From assembly GCA_022509225.1 (NCBI GenBank), contig JAFLTM010000009.1, positions 1 to 39,620 on the forward strand: a DNA stretch of 39,620 nucleotides, written 5' to 3'. The stretch comes from Muribaculaceae bacterium (GTDB lineage Bacteria; Bacteroidota; Bacteroidia; Bacteroidales; Muribaculaceae). Positions 27,007-34,126 of the stretch are shown here, piece by piece; within the stretch, counting starts at the first letter, position 1, and each line of letters opens with the position of its first letter. Made by a program: the position numbers and the translations under genes. Below the pieces are notes generated by a model. That model saw nothing but the letters and a program-made list of their open reading frames with translations. It was not told where the DNA came from and ran no database searches.

Positions 27007-27036
27007 GGAGGGAGGCTTTCCTGCCTCCTGCACTCC
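27007..27036. other. GC-rich hairpin in the ftsK/DUF805 intergenic region
   Basis: The 421-base gap between ftsK and the DUF805 gene begins with AT-rich DNA. It then has a stem of GGAGGC (27011-27016) with GCCTCC (27023-27028), extended by GGAG (27007-27010) pairing CTCC (27033-27036) across a 4-base bulge. GC content is far above the flanks. The T-rich tract precedes it on the plus strand and no T-run follows on either strand, so it is not a standard terminator. Its role is unknown. Confidence 0.55.
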
Positions 27037-27082
27037 CAACGCTACTGCACTTCAAAACTTTAATAATGTTAAAAACCTTTAT

Positions 27083-27090
27083 TATCTTTG
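27083..27090 (+). promoter_or_regulatory. Plus-strand -7 element upstream of the repeat and DUF805 gene
   Basis: TATCTTTG matches TAnnTTTG. A transcript starting near 27097 would carry the whole inverted-repeat element as a leader of about 250 bases before the DUF805 ATG at 27348. No clear -33 is seen. Confidence 0.45.
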
Positions 27091-27145
27091 AATTGTTATA
27101 ATTATATAACTTATGTTTCGTATGTTTATAAAGTCTTGTCAAAAA

Positions 27146-27269
27146 GAAGCTTCGAAGAAGCTTAAGATAGTTAACCCCACGGCAAGATGCCTCCGAGAGG
27201 ATCGCAGCCCGGGGATAAAACAGATATTCAACTACTCCTACAACCTCGGAGAGGTTGAATATTATTCAA
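27146..27269. repeat. Composite inverted-repeat element, likely a dispersed intergenic repeat
   Basis: Several nested inverted repeats are packed in about 125 bases: AAGCTTC/GAAGCTT (27147-27153, 27157-27163); CCCC/GGGG (27175-27178, 27211-27214) enclosing a small CCTC/GAGG hairpin; ATATTCAAC/GTTGAATAT (27224-27232, 27254-27262); CAACCTC/GAGGTTG (27241-27247, 27251-27257); and TTGAATA/TATTCAA (27255-27261, 27263-27269). The arms overlap, so alternative folds compete. GC content exceeds the flanks. Its sequence resembles repeats I recall between genes of other Bacteroidales, but that is memory, not a search result. It encodes no credible protein. Confidence 0.65.
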
Positions 27270-27347
27270 TTTCATAAACTTGCGAAACTTAAATTATATA
27301 ATTATTCATTTTTTCTTTATCAAGTTAATTTTTTAAAAATCAAGGTT

Positions 27348-27713
27348 ATGGGATTCGGAGAAGCAATTAACGTAGGATTAAAAAATTTTTATAATCCTAA
27401 AGGAAGAGCATCCAGAAGTGCTTTCTGGTGGTATTTCCTTTTCATTTTTATTCTCACCGGAGTAATCGGGGTGATTGGAGGTTTCGTTTCCGCTAACGGA
27501 GGTGTTGAACAGACATGGACCGGCATTTTGTTTGATGTGCTTGGAGCGGTTTTGGCAGTCTCCGGAGTTTGTGCTGAAATTCGTAGGCTCCATGATATTA
27601 ATAAATCTGGATGGAATGTCTGTTGGAGTTTAATTCCTGTTGTCGGAGGTCTGTATCTTTTATATCTTCTATGCAAACCCTCATTCCCCAATCCAAACAA
27701 ATACGGTGCGTGA
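27348..27713 (+). CDS. DUF805 family membrane protein
   Basis: A 121-residue inner-membrane protein of the DUF805 (YhaH-like) family. The start is ATG 27348 (MGFGEAINVGLKNFYNPKGRASRSAFWWYFLF); an upstream in-frame start at 27255 would run into the repeat region and add unrelated residues. The family signature RASRSAFWWYFLF is followed by a first span (FIFILTGVIGVIGGF), a second around GILFDVLGAVLAVSGVCAEIRRLHDINKSGW, and a third (LIPVVGGLYLLYLLC). The ending PNPNKYG is typical. The function is not established. It is monocistronic and followed by a strong terminator. Confidence 0.92.
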   Translation: MGFGEAINVGLKNFYNPKGRASRSAFWWYFLFIFILTGVIGVIGGFVSANGGVEQTWTGILFDVLGAVLAVSGVCAEIRRLHDINKSGWNVCWSLIPVVGGLYLLYLLCKPSFPNPNKYGA

Positions 27714-27737
27714 TTCAGGAATAGTATAGAATTTATT

Positions 27738-27769
27738 GGACATGACCTTTCGGGTTATGTCCTTTTTTT
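27738..27769 (+). terminator. Rho-independent terminator of the DUF805 gene
   Basis: GGACATGACC (27738-27747) pairs with GGTTATGTCC (27753-27762), one G-U pair, around TTTCG, followed by seven T. It lies 24 bases after the stop codon and faces the minus-strand terminator at 27774-27808. Confidence 0.92.
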
Positions 27770-27773
27770 ACAT

Positions 27774-27808
27774 AAAAAAAAGCGGAAAAATGTTTCTCAA
27801 CATTCCGC
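27774..27808 (-). terminator. Rho-independent terminator of the candidate sRNA
   Basis: On the minus strand GCGGAATGTT (27808-27799) pairs with AACA and TTCCGC (27782-27787) with a small T bulge, followed by eight T (27781-27774). The nearest minus-strand CDS upstream ends at 28031, over 220 bases away, so this terminator most likely serves the small RNA. Confidence 0.85.
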
Positions 27809-27867
27809 CGCCCTGTGACTTCTCTTTGTTTTTCACCTTCACAGGCGATACACATTGATCCATCACG
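27774..27867 (-). ncRNA. Candidate small non-coding RNA, about 94 nt
   Basis: This minus-strand unit has every part of a small RNA gene and no open reading frame of note. An exact -7 element TAACTTTG (27874-27881) predicts a start near 27867. The RNA would carry a strong hairpin pairing TCACAGG-CG with CG-CCTGTGA arms (27839-27847 with 27809-27818, one bulge) around a purine-rich 20-base loop. It then has a terminator hairpin (27782-27808) and eight U. The loop is rich in A and G and looks single-stranded, so it could pair with mRNAs or bind a protein. It may correspond to a known Bacteroidales RNA family; I cannot confirm which. The ends are approximate. Confidence 0.7.
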
Positions 27868-27873
27868 TACTTA

Positions 27874-27881
27874 CAAAGTTA
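27874..27881 (-). promoter_or_regulatory. -7 promoter element of the candidate sRNA
   Basis: On the minus strand TAACTTTG is an exact TAnnTTTG match, in an AT-rich block. No distinct -33 TTTG is visible. It sits between the thioredoxin gene stop (28031) and the sRNA body. The remaining bases to 28030 are AT-rich and hold no gene I can support. Confidence 0.6.
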
Positions 27882-28030
27882 TATCTTTATTATATTTTTA
27901 AAATTATAAAATATCGTGTGCTCAGTTAAATTAACCACGCATGGCGGTTTATTTACAAGCAAATATAAGCATTTTCTCTATTAATTCACAAAAAACCTTA
28001 TTATTTATATGTCTTCATACATTCACAGCG

Positions 28031-29086
28031 TCATTTGGCTGCTTCCGACATTGTTTTTGCAACAATAGCCTTAAGCTCCTCGCCACCCAGATCACGTGAA
28101 ACTATAATGCCTTCAGGATTAATGAGAATTATACATGGTATCCCCAAAATTCCATAAATATCTGTAGGGATAGTTTGTGCATCAATCATTACCGGCCAAT
28201 CAATTCCCAATTGGTCTATTGCATTTATTGTGTTTTGAGGTTCATCCCACACGGCAACACCCACAACATCAAGACCCTTGGATCCCCATTCTTCCTTAAT
28301 TTCTTTAATCACAGGAATCTCCTGGCGGCACGGCCCACACCAGCTTGCCCAAAAATCCACCAATGTGAAATGACCCGGCTCCATATAATCGCTAAGCTTT
28401 GTGGTTTTGCCATCGTAGGTCACCTCAAAATCTTTATAAGGCTTTCCAACTCCCGTCTCTTGGGCCAATTGTTTTTGAGCCACAATCTTGTTCAATTTGG
28501 CATAAGCCTTGAGCGAAGGATATTGGTTCATGTCCCGTTCCAAATCCTCCAAAGGCATCTCATAAGCTTTTGTAATAAGGAAACTTGCTCCGACGGGGTT
28601 ATCTATATTCGCAAACATGATGCTGTCGGTGTAATTTTCAAATGCCAGAGAAACCTCGTCGATTTGAACTCGTTTGGTGGAATCGCTTAAAACACTGTCT
28701 CCCTGAATTGTCATCAGCTCCTGCATCATTGCCACATAACGTGTATTATATTGATTCATGATGTCATTCAGCGGTGTGCCTCCTATTGATTCCGGCGTGA
28801 AATTGATTGTACCCGGTTCTAAAACAACAGTTCCGGCAGCCGCTCCACCTATCCTCACCTGCGCAAGATCTGCCACAGTCGCATCACCCACAATCGTGAA
28901 TGAGCCATCCTTAATGGTATCTACACACAACGTGTCACCGCTTGACATTGATATCAGGAGAACAGGTTTGTCATTATATTCCTGCCCGAACTGACCTTGG
29001 AGAACATACTCTTTCTTATCTCCGCAAGAATTTACAAGGATTATTCCTCCAACGGCCAAAGTAATTAAAGATAAAAGTTTTCTCAT
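28031..29086 (-). CDS. TlpA-like thioredoxin lipoprotein with DUF4369 domain
   Basis: A 351-residue envelope lipoprotein (signal LLSLITLAVGGIILVNSC, lipobox VNSC at residues 18-21). The N-terminal half, from about 26, is a DUF4369 beta domain (VLQGQFGQEYNDKPVLLISMSSGDTLCVDTIKDGSFTI), followed by a helical linker to about 215. The C-terminal half is an AhpC/TSA-type thioredoxin domain with the WCGPC redox motif in DFWASWCGPCRQEIP and a cis-proline region GIPCIILINPEG. It probably reduces disulfides of envelope proteins. It has its own promoter at 29130-29137 and no co-directional neighbour close by. Confidence 0.93.
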   Translation of the reverse strand: MRKLLSLITLAVGGIILVNSCGDKKEYVLQGQFGQEYNDKPVLLISMSSGDTLCVDTIKDGSFTIVGDATVADLAQVRIGGAAAGTVVLEPGTINFTPESIGGTPLNDIMNQYNTRYVAMMQELMTIQGDSVLSDSTKRVQIDEVSLAFENYTDSIMFANIDNPVGASFLITKAYEMPLEDLERDMNQYPSLKAYAKLNKIVAQKQLAQETGVGKPYKDFEVTYDGKTTKLSDYMEPGHFTLVDFWASWCGPCRQEIPVIKEIKEEWGSKGLDVVGVAVWDEPQNTINAIDQLGIDWPVMIDAQTIPTDIYGILGIPCIILINPEGIIVSRDLGGEELKAIVAKTMSEAAK

Positions 29087-29129
29087 TATAGTGAATTTTA
29101 AATGTGTTAAAAATTTTGATTCACAGCTA

Positions 29130-29137
29130 CAAATATA
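29130..29137 (-). promoter_or_regulatory. -7 promoter element of the thioredoxin lipoprotein gene
   Basis: On the minus strand TATATTTG matches TAnnTTTG, 43 bases before the ATG at 29086. It is divergent from the dapA promoter about 54 bases away. Confidence 0.6.
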
Positions 29138-29190
29138 GTCATTTTTTTCTTTTTAAACTTATCTTAATACTTACCACGGAAATCTTTTAT

Positions 29191-29198
29191 TAAATTTG
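29191..29198 (+). promoter_or_regulatory. -7 promoter element of the dapA-dnaG operon
   Basis: TAAATTTG is an exact TAnnTTTG match, predicting a start near 29205, about 13 bases before the dapA ATG. A -33 TTTG is not clear. Confidence 0.6.
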
Positions 29199-29217
29199 CA
29201 ACATAAATTATCGGTTA

Positions 29218-30111
29218 ATGACAGAAAATAGACTCACAGGCCTTGGTGTTGCGCTTGTAACCCCATTCAAAGAAGACTATTCAATAGATTTTGATGCTTT
29301 AGAAAACCTTATAGAACACGTAATCGACGGTGGGACGGATTATATCGTGGTTTTAGGTACAACAGCTGAGACTCCTACTCTTAATAAAGAGGAAAAACAG
29401 GCAGTGATCTCTTTTGTGAGAGAAAAAAATGCCGGACGCCTTCCTTTGGTATTAGGCATAGGTGGCAATAACACCGCTTCAGTCGTTAATGAGATAAAGG
29501 AAACCGACAAGTCAGGTTTCCTCGCAATACTGAGTGTCACCCCTTATTATAACAAGCCTTCCCAGGAAGGTTTGTATCGGCATTATAAAGCAATTGCAGA
29601 GGCAAGCAAGCTGCCCATAATTTTGTATAATGTGCCAAAACGCACCGGGGTGAATCTTACTCCTGAAACAACCGTAAGGCTCGCAAAGGAATTCTCAAAC
29701 ATTTGTGGCATAAAAGAGGCTTCAGGAAATCTTGTGCAAGTTAAAGAAATAATTGAGAAGGCACCCTCCAATTTCCTTGTAATTTCAGGCGACGACGGAT
29801 TGACTTGTGACTTTATGAAATTAGGGGCCCACGGATTGATATCAGTGCTTGCTAATGCTTTTCCTGCAAAAATAAGCGAGCTCATGAGGCAATGTGAAGC
29901 CTGCAAATTTGAATATGCAGAATATCTCCAAAAAAGTCTTGCTCCCCTAACCTCCTGTATTTTTGAAGATGGAAATCCCTGTGGGATTAAATATGCTTTA
30001 TCACATCTCCATATTGCAAAAAACATTCTCCGCCTTCCTCTTGTAGCTGTGAGCAAAGAAGTTGAATACAAAATCAAGAAAGCAGCTCAAGAATTGTTTT
30101 CTCTCGAATGA
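29218..30111 (+). CDS. dapA: 4-hydroxy-tetrahydrodipicolinate synthase
   Basis: A 297-residue TIM-barrel aldolase that condenses pyruvate with aspartate semialdehyde, the first step of the lysine/diaminopimelate branch. The pyruvate-binding GTTAETPTL is at 48-56, the catalytic tyrosine is Y137 in ILYNVPKRTG, and the Schiff-base lysine is K166 in GIKEASG. ISGDDG completes the site. Length is normal. It heads a four-gene operon and its stop overlaps the dnaG start as ATGA (30108-30111). Confidence 0.96.
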   Translation: MTENRLTGLGVALVTPFKEDYSIDFDALENLIEHVIDGGTDYIVVLGTTAETPTLNKEEKQAVISFVREKNAGRLPLVLGIGGNNTASVVNEIKETDKSGFLAILSVTPYYNKPSQEGLYRHYKAIAEASKLPIILYNVPKRTGVNLTPETTVRLAKEFSNICGIKEASGNLVQVKEIIEKAPSNFLVISGDDGLTCDFMKLGAHGLISVLANAFPAKISELMRQCEACKFEYAEYLQKSLAPLTSCIFEDGNPCGIKYALSHLHIAKNILRLPLVAVSKEVEYKIKKAAQELFSLE

Positions 30112-32282
30112 TTGATCCCGCAACCGTTCAAAAAATAAAAGACACCGCAGATATTGTTGATGTGGTCAGTGACTATGTCCATTTGGTGAGGCGAGGTGCA
30201 AACTACATGGGACTCTGTCCCTTTCATAATGAAAGGACCCCATCATTTTCAGTCAATAAAAGTCGCAATTTCTGCTATTGCTTCTCTTGCCACAAAGGTG
30301 GCTCGCCGGTTAATTTCATAATGGAAAAAGAGGGCATTTCTTATCATGATGCCCTTTTGCAACTGGCAGCAAAATATGGTATAGAGGTTGAAGAAAGAGA
30401 GCTTTCGGATGAAGAACGGGAGGCACAAAGCCGCAGGGAAGGGATGTTTGTGGCAAATGAATGGGCAAAGAATTATTTTATTGAAAATCTTTATGACACT
30501 GGTGAGGGACGTGAAATAGGGATCTCCTATCTTTATGGAAGAAAAGTAACTCCTGAAGCAATAAAGGCATTTCAATTAGGATATTCATTGGATAAGGGTG
30601 CCGATTTCACACAAGCGGCCCTAAAAAAAGGGTTTTCTCTTGATGTTCTTAAGGCAATCGGATTGACAGGCACAAGCAAAGAAGGGCATGACTATGACAG
30701 GTTCAGAGGAAGAGTCATGTTCCCCGTGCTCAATTCTGCAGGTAAAACCGTGGCCTTTGGAGGAAGAGATTTGAAAGGGTCCCCGGCAAAATATATTAAT
30801 TCTCCCGAATCTCAAATCTATAATAAAAGCAAAGAGCTCTACGGAATTTTTCAGGCAAAAGGAGAAATGGTAAGGCAGGATAAATGTTATCTGGTTGAGG
30901 GTTATCTTGATGTGATTGGCATGTGGCAATCCGGCATAAAAAATACTGTGGCGTCTTCAGGAACCGCTTTAACCGATGGTCAGATTGCATTGATTCACCG
31001 TTTCACACAAAATGTTACTTTAATTTACGACGGCGACTCTGCCGGCATGAAAGCTTCAATCAGAGGTATTGATATGCTCCTGAGCCATAACCTCAACGTC
31101 AAGGCCGTGAAATTGCCTGATGGCGAAGATCCTGACTCTATCTCTTCTAAATTAACACCGGAGGAATTAAAAGATTTCCTTTTAAAAAATGAAACAGATG
31201 TAATACGTTTTAAAATAAACGTGCTTCTCGCAGATGCTAACAACGATCCTCAAAAGAAATGGCTCGTCGTCAGGAGCATTGTTGAAAGTCTTGCTCACAT
31301 TTCCGATAAAATCAAACGAGACATATATATTCAGGAATGTAGTAATCTCCTTGAAATAAAGGAAAGTGTCTTAAGTAGAGAAATTGCAAAAGCAAGGGTA
31401 AATGTAATTGAGCAGGAGAAACTAAAACGTCGCACTCAGGAAATTGAAAGGGATTTTCCTCTTCCTTCCCCATATCCTGTCGAAGAAGAAAGGATTGTGG
31501 TGGAAAAAACAACTGCCTTTTATCAAGATTCGCCCCTTTATTTCCTGGAAGAAAAATTACTAAAAGATTGCTTGAAATATGGATTCTTTATTATTTCAGA
31601 TTTCAATGATAATGCCGAGGAGATCAAAACCATTTTAGATTTTATTAATGAAGAACTTTCAATCGACGGTATAACCATCTCTCATCCCGAATATTTAAGA
31701 ATCTTTAATGAACTGTCGAATCTTTTACCCCTCTTCAAAAAAGATGTGATTGAATTCAGAAAAAACCTCGAAAAGATTATTAATCAAAAGAGGAACGAGG
31801 GTTTTGAGGAGATTGCCACGAAAAGTCTTTCAATCAATGAAATCAAAAAAGAAGAAGATAATCTGGAATCTCGTCTTGATAATTTCGCCCGTGCTCAAAC
31901 AGATGAATTCTGTAAAAACTATATTATCGATAAATTCGGAAGTCACGAAGATGACTTGATACGTAAGATAACAAATGATTCGGTGGTTGAAAAACACAGG
32001 TTAAGCTCTTTTTTCACTAAAAACAAAGATCCGGAAGACTCAAGACGTAAAGTGATAGATTTAGTATTGAGCTCTCTGAATATCTTAAAAAACGGAATTA
32101 TTGATGAGGAGTTGAAAAAACTAATGAACGAGCTCAAGAACCTTGATTCTGGTAACACCGATAAAGAAAAAGAGCTCCATCAACGCATTGGCATGATTCT
32201 TCAGCTAAGAAGCAGAATGGCTAAAGATATTGGTGACCGGATCATCGACCCGAATTCCGTTGTTACAAAAAGAAATAATTAA
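30108..32282 (+). CDS. dnaG: DNA primase
   Basis: A 724-residue primase that makes RNA primers for replication. The zinc-binding CHC2 domain has C37, H40, C58 and C61 with the canonical CX2HX17CX2C spacing. The RNAP-like catalytic part has FGGRDLKG, and the TOPRIM motifs are LVEGYLDVIG and LIYDGDSAG. The C-terminal 270 residues, the helicase-interaction region, are charged and poorly conserved, as in other Bacteroidetes. It starts within dapA (ATGA) and ends in a TAATG overlap with the ABC ATPase gene, so all are probably coupled. It is not next to rpsU or rpoD. Confidence 0.97.
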   Translation: MIDPATVQKIKDTADIVDVVSDYVHLVRRGANYMGLCPFHNERTPSFSVNKSRNFCYCFSCHKGGSPVNFIMEKEGISYHDALLQLAAKYGIEVEERELSDEEREAQSRREGMFVANEWAKNYFIENLYDTGEGREIGISYLYGRKVTPEAIKAFQLGYSLDKGADFTQAALKKGFSLDVLKAIGLTGTSKEGHDYDRFRGRVMFPVLNSAGKTVAFGGRDLKGSPAKYINSPESQIYNKSKELYGIFQAKGEMVRQDKCYLVEGYLDVIGMWQSGIKNTVASSGTALTDGQIALIHRFTQNVTLIYDGDSAGMKASIRGIDMLLSHNLNVKAVKLPDGEDPDSISSKLTPEELKDFLLKNETDVIRFKINVLLADANNDPQKKWLVVRSIVESLAHISDKIKRDIYIQECSNLLEIKESVLSREIAKARVNVIEQEKLKRRTQEIERDFPLPSPYPVEEERIVVEKTTAFYQDSPLYFLEEKLLKDCLKYGFFIISDFNDNAEEIKTILDFINEELSIDGITISHPEYLRIFNELSNLLPLFKKDVIEFRKNLEKIINQKRNEGFEEIATKSLSINEIKKEEDNLESRLDNFARAQTDEFCKNYIIDKFGSHEDDLIRKITNDSVVEKHRLSSFFTKNKDPEDSRRKVIDLVLSSLNILKNGIIDEELKKLMNELKNLDSGNTDKEKELHQRIGMILQLRSRMAKDIGDRIIDPNSVVTKRNN

Positions 32283-33199
32283 TGTTAGAAATTAAGGAAT
32301 TAACTAAAAATTATTCCAATGTCAAGGCCTTGGATAATGTCTCCTTTAATATTGAAAAGGGGGAAATTTGCGGTCTTCTCGGTCCCAATGGAGCCGGGAA
32401 AACAACTTTGTTAAGGCTAATCAATAATCTTTTGGTCTCTGATCAGGGCACCATCTTGATTAACGGGGAGCCCGTGTCTTTAAAGTCTGTTAGGCAAATA
32501 GGCTATATGCCTGAGGAGAGAGGCCTATATGAAAAGATGCGGGTGGAAGACCAGATAATGTATTTCGGACGTCTCAAGGGCGGTGAGAAAAATCGTCTGC
32601 GAATTGTCATGAATGAATACATGGAGATATTTAATCTGCAGGGTCAGGGTAAAAGAAAAGTTAAAGAACTTTCAAAAGGGAACCAGCAAAAAGTGCAGAT
32701 TATTGCAACGTTGGTGCATGAACCTGAATTAGTAATACTTGACGAACCTTTCAGTGGATTTGACCCCATCAATGGTGCCCTTCTTAAAGACTTGATTTCC
32801 AAACTGCATGAAAAAGGTAGCACAATTGTTCTCTCTTCCCATAATATGAATGCAATTGAAGAGATGTGCTCTTCAATTGCATTAATCAACAAAGGGGAAT
32901 TGTTGCTTAAGGGTGAGCTCTCTGATATCAAGGATAACCACCGCACCCAAAGGCTTATCCTAACAACAAGGAAACCTATTTCAACAGACCTTCTCGAAGC
33001 AAGCAATCTCACCGAAACCATTGAATCCGTTCCAACCTCCAACGGACGTAAAGGTTATTCTTATTCTATTCAGAAAAAAGAGGGAGTAAAGAACAACGAT
33101 ATTCTTGAGGCTGTGGCTTTTCAAGGTGAAGTGATTCATTTTGAAGAACATCTCCCCTCTCTTAATGATATTTTTCTTAAACTCACCTCTCAATCCTGA
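32282..33199 (+). CDS. ABC transporter ATP-binding protein (NatA-like)
   Basis: A 305-residue ATPase subunit. Walker A GPNGAGKT is at 34-41, the Q-loop-like region follows, the signature LSKGNQQK starts near 130, and Walker B VILDEP is at 151-156, then SSHNM. The C-terminal 90 residues form a DUF4162-type extension typical of NatA/antibiotic-export ATPases (GELLLKGELSDIKDN onward). It pairs with the permease 24 bases downstream and starts one base inside dnaG. Confidence 0.93.
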   Translation: MLEIKELTKNYSNVKALDNVSFNIEKGEICGLLGPNGAGKTTLLRLINNLLVSDQGTILINGEPVSLKSVRQIGYMPEERGLYEKMRVEDQIMYFGRLKGGEKNRLRIVMNEYMEIFNLQGQGKRKVKELSKGNQQKVQIIATLVHEPELVILDEPFSGFDPINGALLKDLISKLHEKGSTIVLSSHNMNAIEEMCSSIALINKGELLLKGELSDIKDNHRTQRLILTTRKPISTDLLEASNLTETIESVPTSNGRKGYSYSIQKKEGVKNNDILEAVAFQGEVIHFEEHLPSLNDIFLKLTSQS

Positions 33200-33223
33200 A
33201 ATCCTCATTGCTAAAATATTGAA

Positions 33224-34126
33224 ATGGAACAATTAAAACTTATTGTCACAACAGAATATTTAACCGATGTCAGAAGTAAATCCTTTTGGATAAGCACCTT
33301 TATTGTGCCCATAATAATCGTATGTGTTGGAGCCGTTTTCGGTGTCTTGATGGCACAATCGGATAGTTTGACCAACACACTTAACGAACTCCCGACTCAA
33401 CCCGATCCTAAAGAGATGACCCCGGCTAAGGTAGTTGGTATGTTATGCGGCATGTTTCTAACATTTTTCCTAATGATATATGGCGCAATGATTTTCAACA
33501 AAGTGAAGGCTGAGAAATGCAACCGGATTATGGAGATTATATGCACTTCGGTATCAGGGAAAACACTTATGCTTGGAAAAATTTTATCAGTAGGTCTGGT
33601 GGGATTGACTCAACTTGCCATTTGGGGGATATTGGTTTTTGCAGGAATTACATTTGTTTTCCTAATTTTCGGGTTTAATATCCCATGGGAATATCTCACA
33701 ACCGGCAAAACCTATCTTGCAATAACTTGGACTTTGCTTTATTTTGTCGGGGGTTATGTGCTATATGGCTCACTGTATGCAGCATGCGGTGCTATCACGG
33801 ATAAAGACAATGAAAACCAGACCTATATGACTGTCATAACATTCATACTTCTTGGTGCTTTTTATTTAGGGGAATATGCTGTTGACAATGGTAATTCCGC
33901 TCTGTCTATCGCATGCAATTACATTCCTTTCACTTCTCCTACGGTGGGAACTGTGAATGCAGTTTCAGGGGCTGCCCCTGTCTGGCAGATTGCAACTTCA
34001 CTTGCAGCACTTTATGCATCTGCGTTCATCTGTGTCCTTATGGCGGGAAAACTCTATAGAAGTTCAATGTTGCTGAAAGGCAAACAATTTACTCCGAAAG
34101 ATATTGTCACCTTTCTCAGATCGTGA
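33224..34126 (+). CDS. ABC-2 type permease (NatB-like)
   Basis: A 300-residue membrane protein with six hydrophobic spans: about 20-43, 66-88, 111-143, 165-190, 200-223 and 255-285. The N-terminal YLTDVRSKSFWISTFIVP motif and the second-span segment KVKAEKCNRIMEIICTSVSGKTLMLGKI are hallmarks of the NatB/ABC-2 exporter permease family. It lacks the large extracytoplasmic domain between spans 1 and 2 of many NatB proteins; only about 22 residues remain. The substrate is unknown. It overlaps the convergent miaA gene tail by 11 bases. Confidence 0.88.
   Translation: MEQLKLIVTTEYLTDVRSKSFWISTFIVPIIIVCVGAVFGVLMAQSDSLTNTLNELPTQPDPKEMTPAKVVGMLCGMFLTFFLMIYGAMIFNKVKAEKCNRIMEIICTSVSGKTLMLGKILSVGLVGLTQLAIWGILVFAGITFVFLIFGFNIPWEYLTTGKTYLAITWTLLYFVGGYVLYGSLYAACGAITDKDNENQTYMTVITFILLGAFYLGEYAVDNGNSALSIACNYIPFTSPTVGTVNAVSGAAPVWQIATSLAALYASAFICVLMAGKLYRSSMLLKGKQFTPKDIVTFLRS

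Noticed and set aside
27007-27060. SRP-type or 6S-type RNA in the ftsK upstream region
   Set aside because: A GC-rich hairpin is present but the conserved SRP loop motifs and a 6S-like long bulged rod are missing.
26927-27142. A 71-codon minus-strand open frame upstream of ftsK
   Set aside because: It runs through the ftsK promoter and the GC-rich hairpin, has a biased Lys/Asn/Ile composition and no family signature; it is most likely chance.
27255-27347. N-terminal extension of the DUF805 gene
   Set aside because: The extra residues begin inside the inverted-repeat element, are AT-driven and do not match the family, whose conserved start is at ATG 27348.
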